A DNA stretch of 64,000 nucleotides from Ardenticatenaceae bacterium (GCA_020634565.1 JACKBN010000009.1:178083-242082); one strand, 5' to 3'. Shown: positions 33,059-41,828, counted from the stretch's first letter. A program made the numbers and translations. Notes: generated by a model from the sequence alone, not told the origin.

Positions 33059-33631
33059 ATGAGAAAACTAAAACTGCAAGTACAAATGACCGTGAATGGA
33101 TTTATTGCCGGACCAAACGGAGCTATGGATTGGATTACGTTTAACTGGGATGAGGCGCTTAAACAGTACGTCACCGAACTCACCGAACCGGTTGACTGCA
33201 TCGTTTTGGGGCGCAACCTGGCGGAGGGGTTTATTCCCCATTGGGCATCTGTAGCGGCTAATCCTGAGCATGAGGAACATCTCGCCGGGATAAAATTCAG
33301 CGAAACGCCAAAAGTCGTTTTCAGCCATTCGCTAGACCAGTCAAAATGGGACAACACCGTCGTGGCCCAAGGGGGGCTGGTAGAAGAAATCAAGGCCCTT
33401 AAAGAGCAAGCTGGTCAAGATATTATTGTCTATGGCGGTGCCGATTTTGTGTCTGACCTTATCAAACACAACCTCATCGACGAGTATCATTTATTTGTAA
33501 ATCCGGCGGCGGTTGGCGCTGGCTTATCCATTTTTGGTGAGGTGAACGGCCGTCTCGCGCTCAAGTTGGTCAAAGCGATCCCGTTTGACTGCGGCATCGT
33601 CCTACTTCACTACGAACCAAACCAAAGCTAG
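33059..33631 (+). CDS. Dihydrofolate-reductase-fold (RibD C-terminal-like) protein
   Basis: 190 residues, AAAGGAG RBS. Matches the RibD_C/DHFR family: LQVQMTVNGFIAGPNGAMDWI, DCIVLGRNLAEGF, GQDIIVYGGADFVSDLIKHNLIDEYHLFVNPAAVGAG. NADPH-dependent reduction is likely; the substrate in these stand-alone members is unknown and real DHFR activity is doubtful. Confidence 0.92.
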   Translation: MRKLKLQVQMTVNGFIAGPNGAMDWITFNWDEALKQYVTELTEPVDCIVLGRNLAEGFIPHWASVAANPEHEEHLAGIKFSETPKVVFSHSLDQSKWDNTVVAQGGLVEEIKALKEQAGQDIIVYGGADFVSDLIKHNLIDEYHLFVNPAAVGAGLSIFGEVNGRLALKLVKAIPFDCGIVLLHYEPNQS

Positions 33632-33639
33632 AGTCATCT

Positions 33640-33675
33640 GGGCCGTGACCCGGCACTCGTCTTTGGTCACGGCCC
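33640..33675. repeat. Inverted repeat GGGCCGTGACC / GGTCACGGCCC
   Basis: A perfect 11-bp stem with a 14-nt loop, 9 bp after the DHFR-like stop. CGGCACT also repeats directly around it. No T-run follows, so it may be a rho-independent-like pause or an mRNA 3' end structure. Confidence 0.7.
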
Positions 33676-33713
33676 GGCACTACAAAATCAGTCAGGCCAA
33701 AGGAGCATAAGCA

Positions 33714-34172
33714 ATGGCTGTTTCAGAAGTTTTATTGGCATTAGCAGGAAACTGGCAAGGCAGTAACCGTCTGTGGTTAGTTCCCACCGAACCAGCCCGA
33801 GAATCAAAGGGAACGGCCGTACTCCAACCGGTCGCCCAAAACAAATTCATCACCCTGCATTACACCTGGGCCGATGAAGGCCAGCCGCAGGCTGGTGTTC
33901 TGCTTTTGGGGCAAGACGGCGCGCAGGTAAACGCCAGTTGGGTCGATTCATGGCACATGCAGGATAAAATCATGCAGCTAACCGGCACAACCAAACCGGA
34001 TGGATCGGCCGTGGTAGATGGCAGCTATGCCGCCCCACCCGGCCCCGATTGGGGCTGGCGCATCACCATCCAGCCGCTAGAAAACGATCAATTCAAGCTG
34101 ATTATGCACAATGTAACGCCAGACGGCGCAGCGATGCTGGCGGTTGAGGCAGTTTTTAGTCGCGCAGGGTAA
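33714..34172 (+). CDS. DUF1579-like small soluble protein
   Basis: 152 residues with AAAGGAG RBS. LLALAGNWQGSNRLWLVP, VLLLGQDGAQVNASWVDSW and PGPDWGWRITIQP suggest a lipocalin/calycin-like beta barrel as in DUF1579-type proteins. No signal peptide. Followed 3 bp later by the methyltransferase gene. No function can be assigned. Confidence 0.65.
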   Translation: MAVSEVLLALAGNWQGSNRLWLVPTEPARESKGTAVLQPVAQNKFITLHYTWADEGQPQAGVLLLGQDGAQVNASWVDSWHMQDKIMQLTGTTKPDGSAVVDGSYAAPPGPDWGWRITIQPLENDQFKLIMHNVTPDGAAMLAVEAVFSRAG

Positions 34173-34175
34173 TTC

Positions 34176-34793
34176 TTGAAATTAGATAAGGTCAACTGGG
34201 AAAACTATTACGACAAAATCAAAGGGCGCTCGCCCCGCCCGCTGCTGCGCGCTGCCCTGGAATTGGAGAAAGAGACGTCTCGGCCAAACGGCCGTTTCGC
34301 CATTGACCTAGGCTGCGGGGACGGCACTGACACCCTCTTTTTGCTGGAAAATGGCTGGCAGGTGTTGGCCATTGATGCCGAACCCGTGGCGCTGGAACGA
34401 CTGTTGGCCCAAGTGCCTACTGACCTCACGAAAAATTTGCAAACCGAGGTAGCCCAGTTTGAGCAGCTCACCCTGCCGCCCGCCCAGCTGATTCATGCCA
34501 GTCTGTCCCTGCCCTTTTGCCATCCCGACAGCTTCCCCAGTTTGTGGCAGAAAATTGAGGCGAGCTTGGTGGAGAACGGCCGTTTCGCGGGCAACCTCTT
34601 CGGCGTTAATGATTCCTGGGCCGTCAATGCCCACATGAATTTCCACACAAAACAAAGTGTAGAAGCGCTGTTTGCAAACTTTGCCATCGACTATTTTGAT
34701 GAAGAAGACAAGCCAGGACGCTCCACCGCCGGCAGCAAACATTGGCACATTTTCACAATCATCGCCCGCAAAATGAGCGATTCAAGCAACTAG
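34176..34793 (+). CDS. Class I SAM-dependent methyltransferase (TTG start)
   Basis: 205 residues beginning at TTG 34176, with AGGG upstream. Motif I is AIDLGCGDGTDTLFLLENG (~42-60); the acidic end of strand 2 is VLAIDAEPVALERL. It matches the tellurite-resistance/thiopurine-type group of small-molecule methyltransferases. Substrate unknown. Cotranscribed with the preceding protein. Confidence 0.9.
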   Translation: MKLDKVNWENYYDKIKGRSPRPLLRAALELEKETSRPNGRFAIDLGCGDGTDTLFLLENGWQVLAIDAEPVALERLLAQVPTDLTKNLQTEVAQFEQLTLPPAQLIHASLSLPFCHPDSFPSLWQKIEASLVENGRFAGNLFGVNDSWAVNAHMNFHTKQSVEALFANFAIDYFDEEDKPGRSTAGSKHWHIFTIIARKMSDSSN

Positions 34794-34844
34794 TCCCCAA
34801 AATTGCGGCAGTGAATAATCCCCAACTGCTGTAAAATACGCCCC

Positions 34845-37427
34845 ATGGAGAAACACAAGCCCGAAATCATGAGTCCGGCCGGATATTGGCCGCAATTGCA
34901 CGCCGCCATTGAAGCTGGGGCCGATGCCGTCTACTTTGGCCTGACCCACTTCACTGCCCGGGCTAAGGTGGGTTTTACCCTCATCGAACTGCCAGACGTG
35001 ATGCAAACGCTGCACCGGCGCGGCGTAAAAGGGTACGTCACCTTCAACACGCTGGTATTTGATCATGAATTGGACGAAGCGGTCAAGGCACTGGCGGAAA
35101 TCGCCGCCGCCGGAGCCGACAGCATCATCGTGCAGGATGTGGCCGTGGCCCAACTGGCGCGGCAAATTGCGCCAGATTTAGCCATCCACGGCAGCACACA
35201 AATGAGCATCACCAGCGCCGAAGGCATTGCCCTGGCACAGCAGTTTGGCGTCAGCCGCGTGGTGCTGGCTCGTGAGCTGTCGCTGGACGAGGTGCGTGCT
35301 ATTCGCACCGCCACCGACTGCGAACTGGAAATGTTTGTCCATGGTGCGCTGTGCGTTTCCTACTCCGGGCAATGTTTCTCCTCCGAGGCGTGGGGCGGGC
35401 GCAGCGCCAACCGTGGCAAATGCGCCCAGGCGTGTCGTCTGCCGTACGAGATGATTGTGGACGACCAGCTCAAACCGCTGGGCGACGCCCGCTATTTGCT
35501 CTCGCCCGGCGATTTGTACGCTCTGCACCAGATTCCCGAAATTGTAGAGATCGGCATCTCGGCCCTGAAAATTGAAGGGCGGTATAAGGATGCCAACTAC
35601 GTGACCCTGACGACCCGCGCTTACCGGCAGGCGGTGGACGCAGCCTGGCACGGCCGTTCCCACACCATCGATCCGGTAGAAGAAATCCAGCTCACCCAGG
35701 TGTACTCGCGCGGATTGGGGGCACATTTTGTGTCGGGTACCAATCATCAGACGGTGGTGAACGGCCGTTCCCCCAACCATCGCGGCGTCAAAGTGGGTGT
35801 CGTGCAGCGCGTGCTGGCCGACGGGGTGCTGATCCAGCCCGAACCCGTCGCCGCTATCGCGCCCATCAAGCCGGGGGATGGCCTCGTCTTCGACGCCGCC
35901 GACTGGCGCAGCCCCACCGAGCCGGAAGAAGGCGGCTTTGTTTACGAAGTGCGGGCAGAAAAATTTGACGCAAAAGCGCGAAGCAGCAAAGGAAAAGAAG
36001 AAAATCTGCGACCATCTGCGAAATCTGCGGATTTGATTGAATTTAAGTTTGGCAACGGGCAGATTAATTTTGGCCGGATTCGTCCTGGGGATTGGGTGTG
36101 GCGTACGCATGATCCTGAGCTGGAAAAAGCGGCGAAGCCGTTCACGCAGGCGAGCCAACCGGTGCAGAAACGGCCGCTTTCCATCCATGCCACCGCCTAC
36201 GAAGGCCAACCGCTGACACTAACCTGGACCCTTGACGAGCAGCCACACATTCAGGTTACGGTACAGTCGCCGGAGCCACTGCCAGCCGCACGCAACCAAT
36301 CACTGAGCCTGGACTTTGCCCGCGAGCAGTTGGGCCGCCTGGGCAACACGCCGTACGAATTGGCCAACCTGACGCTGGATGTGAACGGCCGTCCCTTTGC
36401 CCCCGCCTCCCTGCTCAACAATCTGCGCCGCGATGCCGTTGAGCAGCTGCAAGCCCAACAAGCCGCCCCGCCCGCCACCAAAATTCAGGAACCAACGGCC
36501 GTCCTCCACCACGCCATTGCCCATACCATTAACCATTTACCATTAACTATTCACCATTCACCATTTCTCCATCTTCTCGTCCGCACCCCCGAACAGCTCG
36601 CCGCCGCCCTCGACCTGCAACCGGCCAGCATCACCCTGGACTATCTGGATTTGTACGGCCTGCGCCCCGCCGTGGAGCAGGTTCAGGCGGCGGGCATCGA
36701 GGCCCGAGTCGCCAGCCCGCGCATTCTCAAGCCCGATGAGCAGCGCATCGTCAACTTTTTGCTGCGGCTGGACTGTGCCATTTTGGTGCGTTCTACCGGC
36801 CTGCTGCACGCGCTGCAAGGCCGTACCAGCCAACCGCTGCACGGCGATTTCAGCCTGAATGCCGCTAATGCGCTGTCGGCGCACACCTTTTTTGAGCTGG
36901 GTTTGGCGCGATTGGCCCCTACACATGATTTGAACGCGGCGCAAATTACGGCGCTGGGAACTGCCGTTGGCCCAGGCCGCCTGGAAGTGATTGCTTACCA
37001 CCACCTGCCTGTCTTTCACACCGAGCACTGCGTCTTTTGTCGCTTCCTCTCCGAAGGCACCAGCTACAAAGATTGCGGCACGCCATGCGAGAAACACAAG
37101 GTGGCACTGCGCGACGTGCACGGCCGTTCCCATCCCGTGATGGCTGACGTGGGCTGCCGCAACACCGTTTTTGGGGCCGAGGCACAAACCGGCGCGGCGC
37201 ATCTGGCCGATTGGCAGAAGGCGGGCATTGGCCATTTTCGGCTGGAATTTGTGCACGAAACGGCCGAACAGGTGAGCCAGGTCACCGAAGCATTCCGGTT
37301 GGCTCTAGCAGGGAAGATGCGCGAGGGAGAGTTGAACGGCCGTCTCCTGCAAATCGCCCCGCAAGGCACCACCGAAGGCAGCCTCTTTGTGCCCGATAAT
37401 TACTTGACCCTGCCCGTTTTGCAGTGA
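34845..37427 (+). CDS. Peptidase U32 family protein (RlhA/YhbU-like) with DUF3656
   Basis: 860 residues. The N-terminal U32 domain (~7-280) has EAGADAVYFGL, GSTQMSI and the cysteine-rich signature HGALCVSYSGQCFSSE...GKCAQACRLPY, where conserved Cys residues bind an Fe-S cluster in tRNA/rRNA-hydroxylating relatives. The central DUF3656 domain and a second U32-like half (~580-850) follow, with HTEHCVFCRFLSEGTSYKDCGTPCEKH. Likely a prephenate-dependent RNA hydroxylase of the RlhA type. It carries two in-frame repeat insertions (ATCTGCG series ~386-395; ACCATTN heptamers ~561-574). Confidence 0.9.
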   Translation: MEKHKPEIMSPAGYWPQLHAAIEAGADAVYFGLTHFTARAKVGFTLIELPDVMQTLHRRGVKGYVTFNTLVFDHELDEAVKALAEIAAAGADSIIVQDVAVAQLARQIAPDLAIHGSTQMSITSAEGIALAQQFGVSRVVLARELSLDEVRAIRTATDCELEMFVHGALCVSYSGQCFSSEAWGGRSANRGKCAQACRLPYEMIVDDQLKPLGDARYLLSPGDLYALHQIPEIVEIGISALKIEGRYKDANYVTLTTRAYRQAVDAAWHGRSHTIDPVEEIQLTQVYSRGLGAHFVSGTNHQTVVNGRSPNHRGVKVGVVQRVLADGVLIQPEPVAAIAPIKPGDGLVFDAADWRSPTEPEEGGFVYEVRAEKFDAKARSSKGKEENLRPSAKSADLIEFKFGNGQINFGRIRPGDWVWRTHDPELEKAAKPFTQASQPVQKRPLSIHATAYEGQPLTLTWTLDEQPHIQVTVQSPEPLPAARNQSLSLDFAREQLGRLGNTPYELANLTLDVNGRPFAPASLLNNLRRDAVEQLQAQQAAPPATKIQEPTAVLHHAIAHTINHLPLTIHHSPFLHLLVRTPEQLAAALDLQPASITLDYLDLYGLRPAVEQVQAAGIEARVASPRILKPDEQRIVNFLLRLDCAILVRSTGLLHALQGRTSQPLHGDFSLNAANALSAHTFFELGLARLAPTHDLNAAQITALGTAVGPGRLEVIAYHHLPVFHTEHCVFCRFLSEGTSYKDCGTPCEKHKVALRDVHGRSHPVMADVGCRNTVFGAEAQTGAAHLADWQKAGIGHFRLEFVHETAEQVSQVTEAFRLALAGKMREGELNGRLLQIAPQGTTEGSLFVPDNYLTLPVLQ
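36004..36029 (+). repeat. In-frame ATCTGCG repeat inside the U32 gene
   Basis: Three ATCTGCG units (36004, 36014, 36023) code for part of a lysine/serine-rich linker (ENLRPSAKSADL). Related to the CTCTGCG elements at 26777 and 30516. Confidence 0.75.
36525..36566 (+). repeat. Six tandem heptamers (ACCATTN) inside the U32 gene
   Basis: ACCATTA, ACCATTT, ACCATTA, ACTATTC, ACCATTC, ACCATTT in tandem: 42 bp, 14 codons, encoding a TINHLPLTIHHSPF-type insert. Six heptamers preserve frame; one more or less would not. Confidence 0.9.
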
Positions 37428-37470
37428 TAATCCCCATCTACCATTTTTATAGCGCAATGGAGGAAGCCGC

Positions 37471-38166
37471 ATGAGTGCAATCCGTCGTGAACAACATTAC
37501 ACCCAACATATTGGCTGGCTGCGAGCGGCCGTTTTGGGCGCGAACGATGGCATCCTGTCCACCGCCAGTCTGGTGGTGGGGGTGGCCGCCGCCAGCGCCG
37601 ACCGCAGCAGCATTTTGGTGGCCGGTATAGCTGGAATGGTTGCTGGCGCCATGTCGATGGCCGCTGGCGAATACGTCTCCGTGAGCTCCCAGGCCGATAC
37701 CGAAACGGCCGATATGGCGCGCGAACGTGAAGAGCTGGCCACCGACCATGAATTTGAGCAGGAAGAGCTGGCCGCAATTTATGTGGCGCGGGGTCTGGAA
37801 CCACAGCTGGCCAAAGAAGTAGCCGTCCAGTTGATGGCCCACGATGCGCTGGCGGCGCATGCGCGGGATGAACTGGGCATTTCTGAGGTGTTAACCGCCC
37901 GACCGGTGCAGGCGGCCTTAGCTTCGGCGGCGACGTTTGCCGCGGGCGCGGCTCTACCTTTGCTCACTGTCCTCATCATGCCAGAATCTAGCCTGGCTAT
38001 CACGGTTTCCCTGACGTCCCTGGTCTTTTTGGCGCTTTTGGGGGTTTTGGCTGCGCGAGCTGGCGGCGCTCCCGTCGGTAAATCGGCGCTGCGGGTGACC
38101 TTTTGGGGCGCATTGGCGATGGGTCTAACGGCGGCTGTTGGCGCATTGTTTGGCACAGTGGTGTAG
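37471..38166 (+). CDS. VIT1/CCC1-family iron/manganese transporter
   Basis: 231 residues. LRAAVLGANDGILSTASLVVGVAAA is the VIT1 signature; about five membrane helices (e.g. IAGMVAGAMSMAAGEYVSV, ALPLLTVLIMP). A cytosolic loop rich in Glu (REREELATDHEFEQEEL) is the metal-binding region. Likely effluxes Fe2+/Mn2+ across the plasma membrane. GGAGG RBS. The next gene starts 14 bp later. Confidence 0.94.
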   Translation: MSAIRREQHYTQHIGWLRAAVLGANDGILSTASLVVGVAAASADRSSILVAGIAGMVAGAMSMAAGEYVSVSSQADTETADMAREREELATDHEFEQEELAAIYVARGLEPQLAKEVAVQLMAHDALAAHARDELGISEVLTARPVQAALASAATFAAGAALPLLTVLIMPESSLAITVSLTSLVFLALLGVLAARAGGAPVGKSALRVTFWGALAMGLTAAVGALFGTVV

Positions 38167-38180
38167 CGAGAAATGGACAG

Positions 38181-38735
38181 ATGATTGAGATTTTGGCTTA
38201 CAACGGCCGTTGGCCCCAAGAATTTATCCAAATCAAAGAAACCCTGGCGGCGGCCCTTGGTCCGCTGGCCCTGCGCATTGACCATATCGGCTCCACCTCA
38301 GTGCCAGGATTGGGAGCCAAAGACGTGATTGATGTCCAAATAACCGTCGCGGCGCTCACGGAAGCGGTGCAGCAGGCCTTGCTCGACGCTGGCTTTCAGC
38401 AATTTCCCCGCTCAGTGAAGGATCACGTGCCACCAGGGGCAGATTCTGCGCCGGAAAATTGGCAAAAATTTCTGTTTATTCAGCCAGAAGGGCAGCGGCG
38501 CGCCAATATTCATGTGCGGGTGGCAGGCAAGCCCAACCAGCGCTACCCCTTGCTCTTCCGTGATTATTTGCAGGCGCATCCCCAATCGGCCCAGGCCGTG
38601 GAAATTATTAAGCGGCAGTTGGCCAAATACCACGGGGACGATGTAGACGCCTATTACGACATCAAAGACCCGGTGTATGATCTCATCTGGGATGCGGCGC
38701 AAACTTGGGCTGAGTTTACCGGCTGGGAACCTTAA
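38181..38735 (+). CDS. GrpB/UPF0157 nucleotidyltransferase-fold protein
   Basis: 184 residues from ATG 38181; an earlier in-frame ATG at 38103 lies within the transporter gene and is rejected. IDHIGSTSVPGLGAKDVIDVQITV is the GrpB signature: a GST/D nucleotidyltransferase core with the IDVQ acidic residues. C-terminal helices follow. The family may transfer nucleotides or act in CoA-type metabolism; role unknown. Confidence 0.93.
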   Translation: MIEILAYNGRWPQEFIQIKETLAAALGPLALRIDHIGSTSVPGLGAKDVIDVQITVAALTEAVQQALLDAGFQQFPRSVKDHVPPGADSAPENWQKFLFIQPEGQRRANIHVRVAGKPNQRYPLLFRDYLQAHPQSAQAVEIIKRQLAKYHGDDVDAYYDIKDPVYDLIWDAAQTWAEFTGWEP

Positions 38736-38765
38736 GGAACGGCCGTTCCCCACCATCCTTCTCTC

Positions 38766-39992
38766 ATGTCTAAACGCACTCACACACATACAGCCGCCAT
38801 CATTGGCGGCGGTCCGGCTGGCCTGATGGCTGCTGAACAGCTGGCGCAGGGTAATGTCACTGTCACCGTGTACGACGGGATGCGCTCGGTGGGGCGTAAA
38901 TTTTTGCTGGCCGGGCGCGGCGGGCTGAACATCACCCATTCGGAACCTTTTGACCAGTTTGTGGGGCGATACGGCCGTTCCCAACCCCACCTCGCCCCTC
39001 TACTCAACCAATTCGGCCCTGATGAGCTGCGCGCCTGGGTGCACAATTTGGGCATTGAGACGTTTGTCGGCAGCTCGGGCCGCGTCTTCCCCACGGAAAT
39101 GAAAGCTGCGCCGCTGCTGCGCGCCTGGCTCAAGCGACTGCGCGCCACTGGCGTCACCTTCCAAATGCAGCACCGCTGGCTCGGTTGGGCCAATGATGGC
39201 GCTCTGCGTTTTGCCACGCCCGATGGCGAAACATCAGTGCAGGCCGATGCGGTGATTTTGGCACTGGGCGGAGCGAGCTGGCCCAAACTCGGTTCGGATG
39301 GTGGCTGGGTGCCACTGCTCCAAGCGCGAGGGGTGGACATTGCCCCGCTGCTGCCCGCCAACTGCGGCTTTGACGTGGCGTGGAGTGATTATTTCCGCGA
39401 AAAATTTGCCGGATCACCGGTGAAAACAATCGAACTCCACCACCAAGATTTCCACCAGCGGGGTGAGTTTGTGATCACCGAAACCGGCGTGGAAGGCAGT
39501 CTCATTTATGCAGCGTCGGCAGGGTTAAGGGATGCGATTTTGGCAAACGGCCGTACCGTTTGTCACCTCGATCTGCTCCCTGACCGTACTGAAGCACAAA
39601 TCGCTAAAAGTTTGGCTAAACCGCGCGGCTCTCGCTCGATGGCCAGTCATTTGCAGAGCCGCCTGCGCCTCAAGGGCGTCAAGGCTGGCCTGCTGCGCGA
39701 CGTTGTGCCCGCCGAGGATTTTGCTGATCCGCATAAACTAGCGGTGGCGATCAAAGCGTTGCCACTTACGCTTACCACGCCACGGCCGTTGGCAGAGGCG
39801 ATCAGCACGGCGGGCGGCGTCACTTTTGCCACGCTGGACGAATCGCTCATGCTGCAGGCGCTGCCTGGCGTTTTTTGTGCCGGGGAAATGCTGGATTGGG
39901 AAGCGCCCACGGGCGGCTATTTGCTGACGGCTTGCTTTGCCACGGGTCGGGCAGCGGGGTTGGGAGCGCTCAATTGGCTGCATCGTCAGTAA
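38766..39992 (+). CDS. BaiN/HI0933-type FAD-dependent oxidoreductase
   Basis: 408 residues. N-terminal dinucleotide motif AAIIGGGPAGLMAAEQLA (~11-28), FLLAGRGGLNITHSEP (family signature of HI0933/TIGR03862 flavoproteins) and a C-terminal FAD motif VFCAGEMLDWEAPTGGYLLTACFATGRAAG. A cytoplasmic flavoprotein probably acting as a reductase; substrate unknown. Its stop overlaps the left arm of a large inverted repeat. Confidence 0.93.
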   Translation: MSKRTHTHTAAIIGGGPAGLMAAEQLAQGNVTVTVYDGMRSVGRKFLLAGRGGLNITHSEPFDQFVGRYGRSQPHLAPLLNQFGPDELRAWVHNLGIETFVGSSGRVFPTEMKAAPLLRAWLKRLRATGVTFQMQHRWLGWANDGALRFATPDGETSVQADAVILALGGASWPKLGSDGGWVPLLQARGVDIAPLLPANCGFDVAWSDYFREKFAGSPVKTIELHHQDFHQRGEFVITETGVEGSLIYAASAGLRDAILANGRTVCHLDLLPDRTEAQIAKSLAKPRGSRSMASHLQSRLRLKGVKAGLLRDVVPAEDFADPHKLAVAIKALPLTLTTPRPLAEAISTAGGVTFATLDESLMLQALPGVFCAGEMLDWEAPTGGYLLTACFATGRAAGLGALNWLHRQ

Positions 39993-40052
39993 ATTGGTCC
40001 AATCTTTCGCCAAGTATGGATGAGGAGACGCATATCAAGATTGGACCAATTT
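39991..40052. repeat. Perfect 16-bp inverted repeat upstream of dnaN
   Basis: AAATTGGTCCAATCTT (39991-40006) and AAGATTGGACCAATTT (40037-40052) with a 30-nt loop. It begins inside the stop codon of the flavoprotein gene. Terminator, MITE-like end or leader structure. Each arm also holds ATTGG-T-CCAAT. Confidence 0.85.
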
Positions 40053-40068
40053 TAGACACGGCCTCGTC

Positions 40069-40104
40069 TTGCCCTGGGCGCTGCGTTCCTGTATACTATC
40101 CACA
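40069..40104 (+). promoter_or_regulatory. dnaN promoter with DnaA-box-like site
   Basis: -35 TTGCCC, 17-bp spacer, -10 TATACT (40092-40097). CTATCCACA (40096-40104) matches the DnaA box TTATCCACA at 8 of 9 positions and overlaps the -10/start region, suggesting DnaA control. The leader to the ATG is about 45 nt. Confidence 0.55.
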
Positions 40105-40150
40105 GGCGCACATGCGGGATATTACAACAATACTTTAGGGAGATGTGGCA

Positions 40151-41284
40151 ATGAAGGTTTCCTGTCTGCAAGAAAACTTGGCAAAAGGGTTAAATATCGT
40201 TAGTCGGGCGGTGAGCACACGCTCTATGCTGCCTGTTTTGGCCAACGTGCTGCTGGAGACTGACAACGGCCGTCTTAAACTTTCGGCTACCAATCTGGAA
40301 ATTGTGATCACGGCCTGGATTGGGGCGAAGGTGGAAGAAGAAGGCTCCGTCACCGTGCCCGCCCGCACCTTTAGCGATTTGGTTGGGGCGCTGCCGCAAG
40401 ATCGGGTGGATTTGGTGCTGAATGACCAAAACCAGACCATTCACGTCACGTGCGGCCGTACCGAAGCCAACATCAAGGGGATCGATGCACAGGAGTTTCC
40501 GCTGGTGCCGCAGCCTGATCAGGATAACCGGATTCGTGTGGAAACGGCCGTTCTCAAGCAAATGATCAACCAGGTCGCCATGGCCGCCGCCACCGATGAC
40601 ACCCGCCCCACCCTCACCGGCGTCTCCACCCATTTTGAAGAAAGCAAGATGCTCATGGCCGCCACCGATGGCTTCCGTTTGTCGCTGCGCTCGGCTCATA
40701 TCCCTGGCTATGTGGAAAAACCAATTGATATCATCATTCCAGCGCGGGCGCTGATGGAGCTGTCCCGCATTGCCAATGAGGACAACGAAGCCGTCTATAT
40801 CTCGCTACCGGAAGGGCGCAACCAGATTGTGTTCGACATGGACAACGTGGTGCTGGTCTCCCAGCTTATCAACGAGACCTTCCCCGATTACACGCCCATC
40901 ATCCCCAAGAAAAACCTGACGCGCACCGTACTCAGCACGGCCGAATTCCGCAGCGCTTGCAAGCGAGCCGAGATTTTTGCCCGCGAAAGCAGCCACACCG
41001 CCCGCGTGCGTATCGAGCCAGGGGATGAACTAAGCCCAGGTTCGGCCGTGATTGCCGCCACCAGTACCGAAACCGGTGACTCCGTGGCCCCGATTGATGC
41101 CGATGTTGATGGCGATTCCATTGAAATTGCGTTCAACGTGAAGTACATGACCGATGTATTAAGCGTGATTGAAACGCCACAGGTGGCACTGGAAACCACC
41201 AATCCAATGGAACCTGGCGTAATCAAGCCCGTTGGCGACAATGATTTTGTCCATATCATCATGCCCATGCATTTTGGCCGATAA
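40151..41284 (+). CDS. dnaN: DNA polymerase III sliding clamp (beta subunit)
   Basis: 377 residues from ATG 40151, with AGGGAG 8 nt upstream (a GTG at 40145 is too close to the RBS). All three clamp domains are visible: MKVSCLQENLAKGLNIVSRAVSTRSMLPVLANVLLE in domain 1, TDDTRPTLTGVSTHFE in domain 2, and a C-terminal HIIMPMHF in place of the usual PMR(L) tail. It rings DNA and tethers polymerase. Here dnaN lies away from dnaA, recF and gyrB, unlike the classic oriC arrangement, with cspA-like gene downstream. Confidence 0.97.
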   Translation: MKVSCLQENLAKGLNIVSRAVSTRSMLPVLANVLLETDNGRLKLSATNLEIVITAWIGAKVEEEGSVTVPARTFSDLVGALPQDRVDLVLNDQNQTIHVTCGRTEANIKGIDAQEFPLVPQPDQDNRIRVETAVLKQMINQVAMAAATDDTRPTLTGVSTHFEESKMLMAATDGFRLSLRSAHIPGYVEKPIDIIIPARALMELSRIANEDNEAVYISLPEGRNQIVFDMDNVVLVSQLINETFPDYTPIIPKKNLTRTVLSTAEFRSACKRAEIFARESSHTARVRIEPGDELSPGSAVIAATSTETGDSVAPIDADVDGDSIEIAFNVKYMTDVLSVIETPQVALETTNPMEPGVIKPVGDNDFVHIIMPMHFGR

Positions 41285-41310
41285 GTTTTCGTAACAGAAT
41301 CCAGGCATAA

Positions 41311-41342
41311 AAAAAGAGCACATCGTCCGATGTGCTCTTTTT
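41311..41342. terminator. Bidirectional terminator between dnaN and cold-shock gene
   Basis: AAAAAGAGCACATC / GATGTGCTCTTTTT stem, GTCC loop, between convergent genes. Confidence 0.93.
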
Positions 41343-41360
41343 GGTTGCAAGTTAGAGATG

Positions 41361-41576
41361 CTAATCAGCGATTCGGTTCACTTCTTGAGCCTGAAGCCCA
41401 CGAGGACCCTCTGCCACTGCAAATTCTACCCGCTGGCCATCTTCTAAAGAACGATAGCCATTGCCTTGGATGGCACTGTAGTGGACGAAGATGTCGCCAC
41501 CTGCATCACGTTCAATAAAACCATAACCCTTGTCATTATTGAACCACTTTACAGTACCCACTTCGCGTTCTGCCAC
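41361..41576 (-). CDS. Cold-shock domain protein (CspA family)
   Basis: 71 residues from GTG 41576, with AGGAGG nine bases upstream; an ATG further upstream (41603) would precede that RBS. VGTVKWFNNDKGYGFIERDAGGDIFVHYSAI holds RNP1 (KGYGFI) and RNP2 (DIFVHY) of a CSD OB-fold. It melts RNA or single-stranded DNA structure. The leader appears over 80 nt, as in other csp genes. C terminus EGPRGLQAQEV. Confidence 0.96.
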   Translation of the reverse strand: MAEREVGTVKWFNNDKGYGFIERDAGGDIFVHYSAIQGNGYRSLEDGQRVEFAVAEGPRGLQAQEVNRIAD

Positions 41577-41660
41577 GGTTACAAACCTCCTACGGTTAAA
41601 CAAACAGCCTTCCCGATTAAAACTTGTGCTTAGGAAAACTGCCCTATTAAAACTGATTAA

Positions 41661-41689
41661 AAGCTATCATAATTTTTAGGGCTTGTCAA
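41661..41689 (-). promoter_or_regulatory. Possible promoter of the cold-shock gene
   Basis: On the minus strand: TTGACA (41689-41684), a 17-bp spacer, then TAGCTT (41666-41661). The -35 is perfect and the -10 poor. AT-rich flanks agree. Confidence 0.4.
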
Positions 41690-41828
41690 AGCAGTCGGCA
41701 CTCGTGGTGGTTTTTCTGCAACGCCCAAACGATCTAAAAGAACGTAATTCTAGATGACAGGGAGTACCTGCATGGTACAATTGCGGCTTGTGCTGACGCA
41801 CAGTGTATAAAGATCGAGGTTATTTTCA

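Noticed and set aside
35178..36209. 343-codon antisense frame under the U32 gene
   Set aside because: Overlaps a conserved family on the other strand; its translation is low in recognisable motifs.
40000..40150. Replication origin near dnaN
   Set aside because: Only one DnaA-box-like site, no AT-rich unwinding element, and no dnaA, gyrB or recF nearby.
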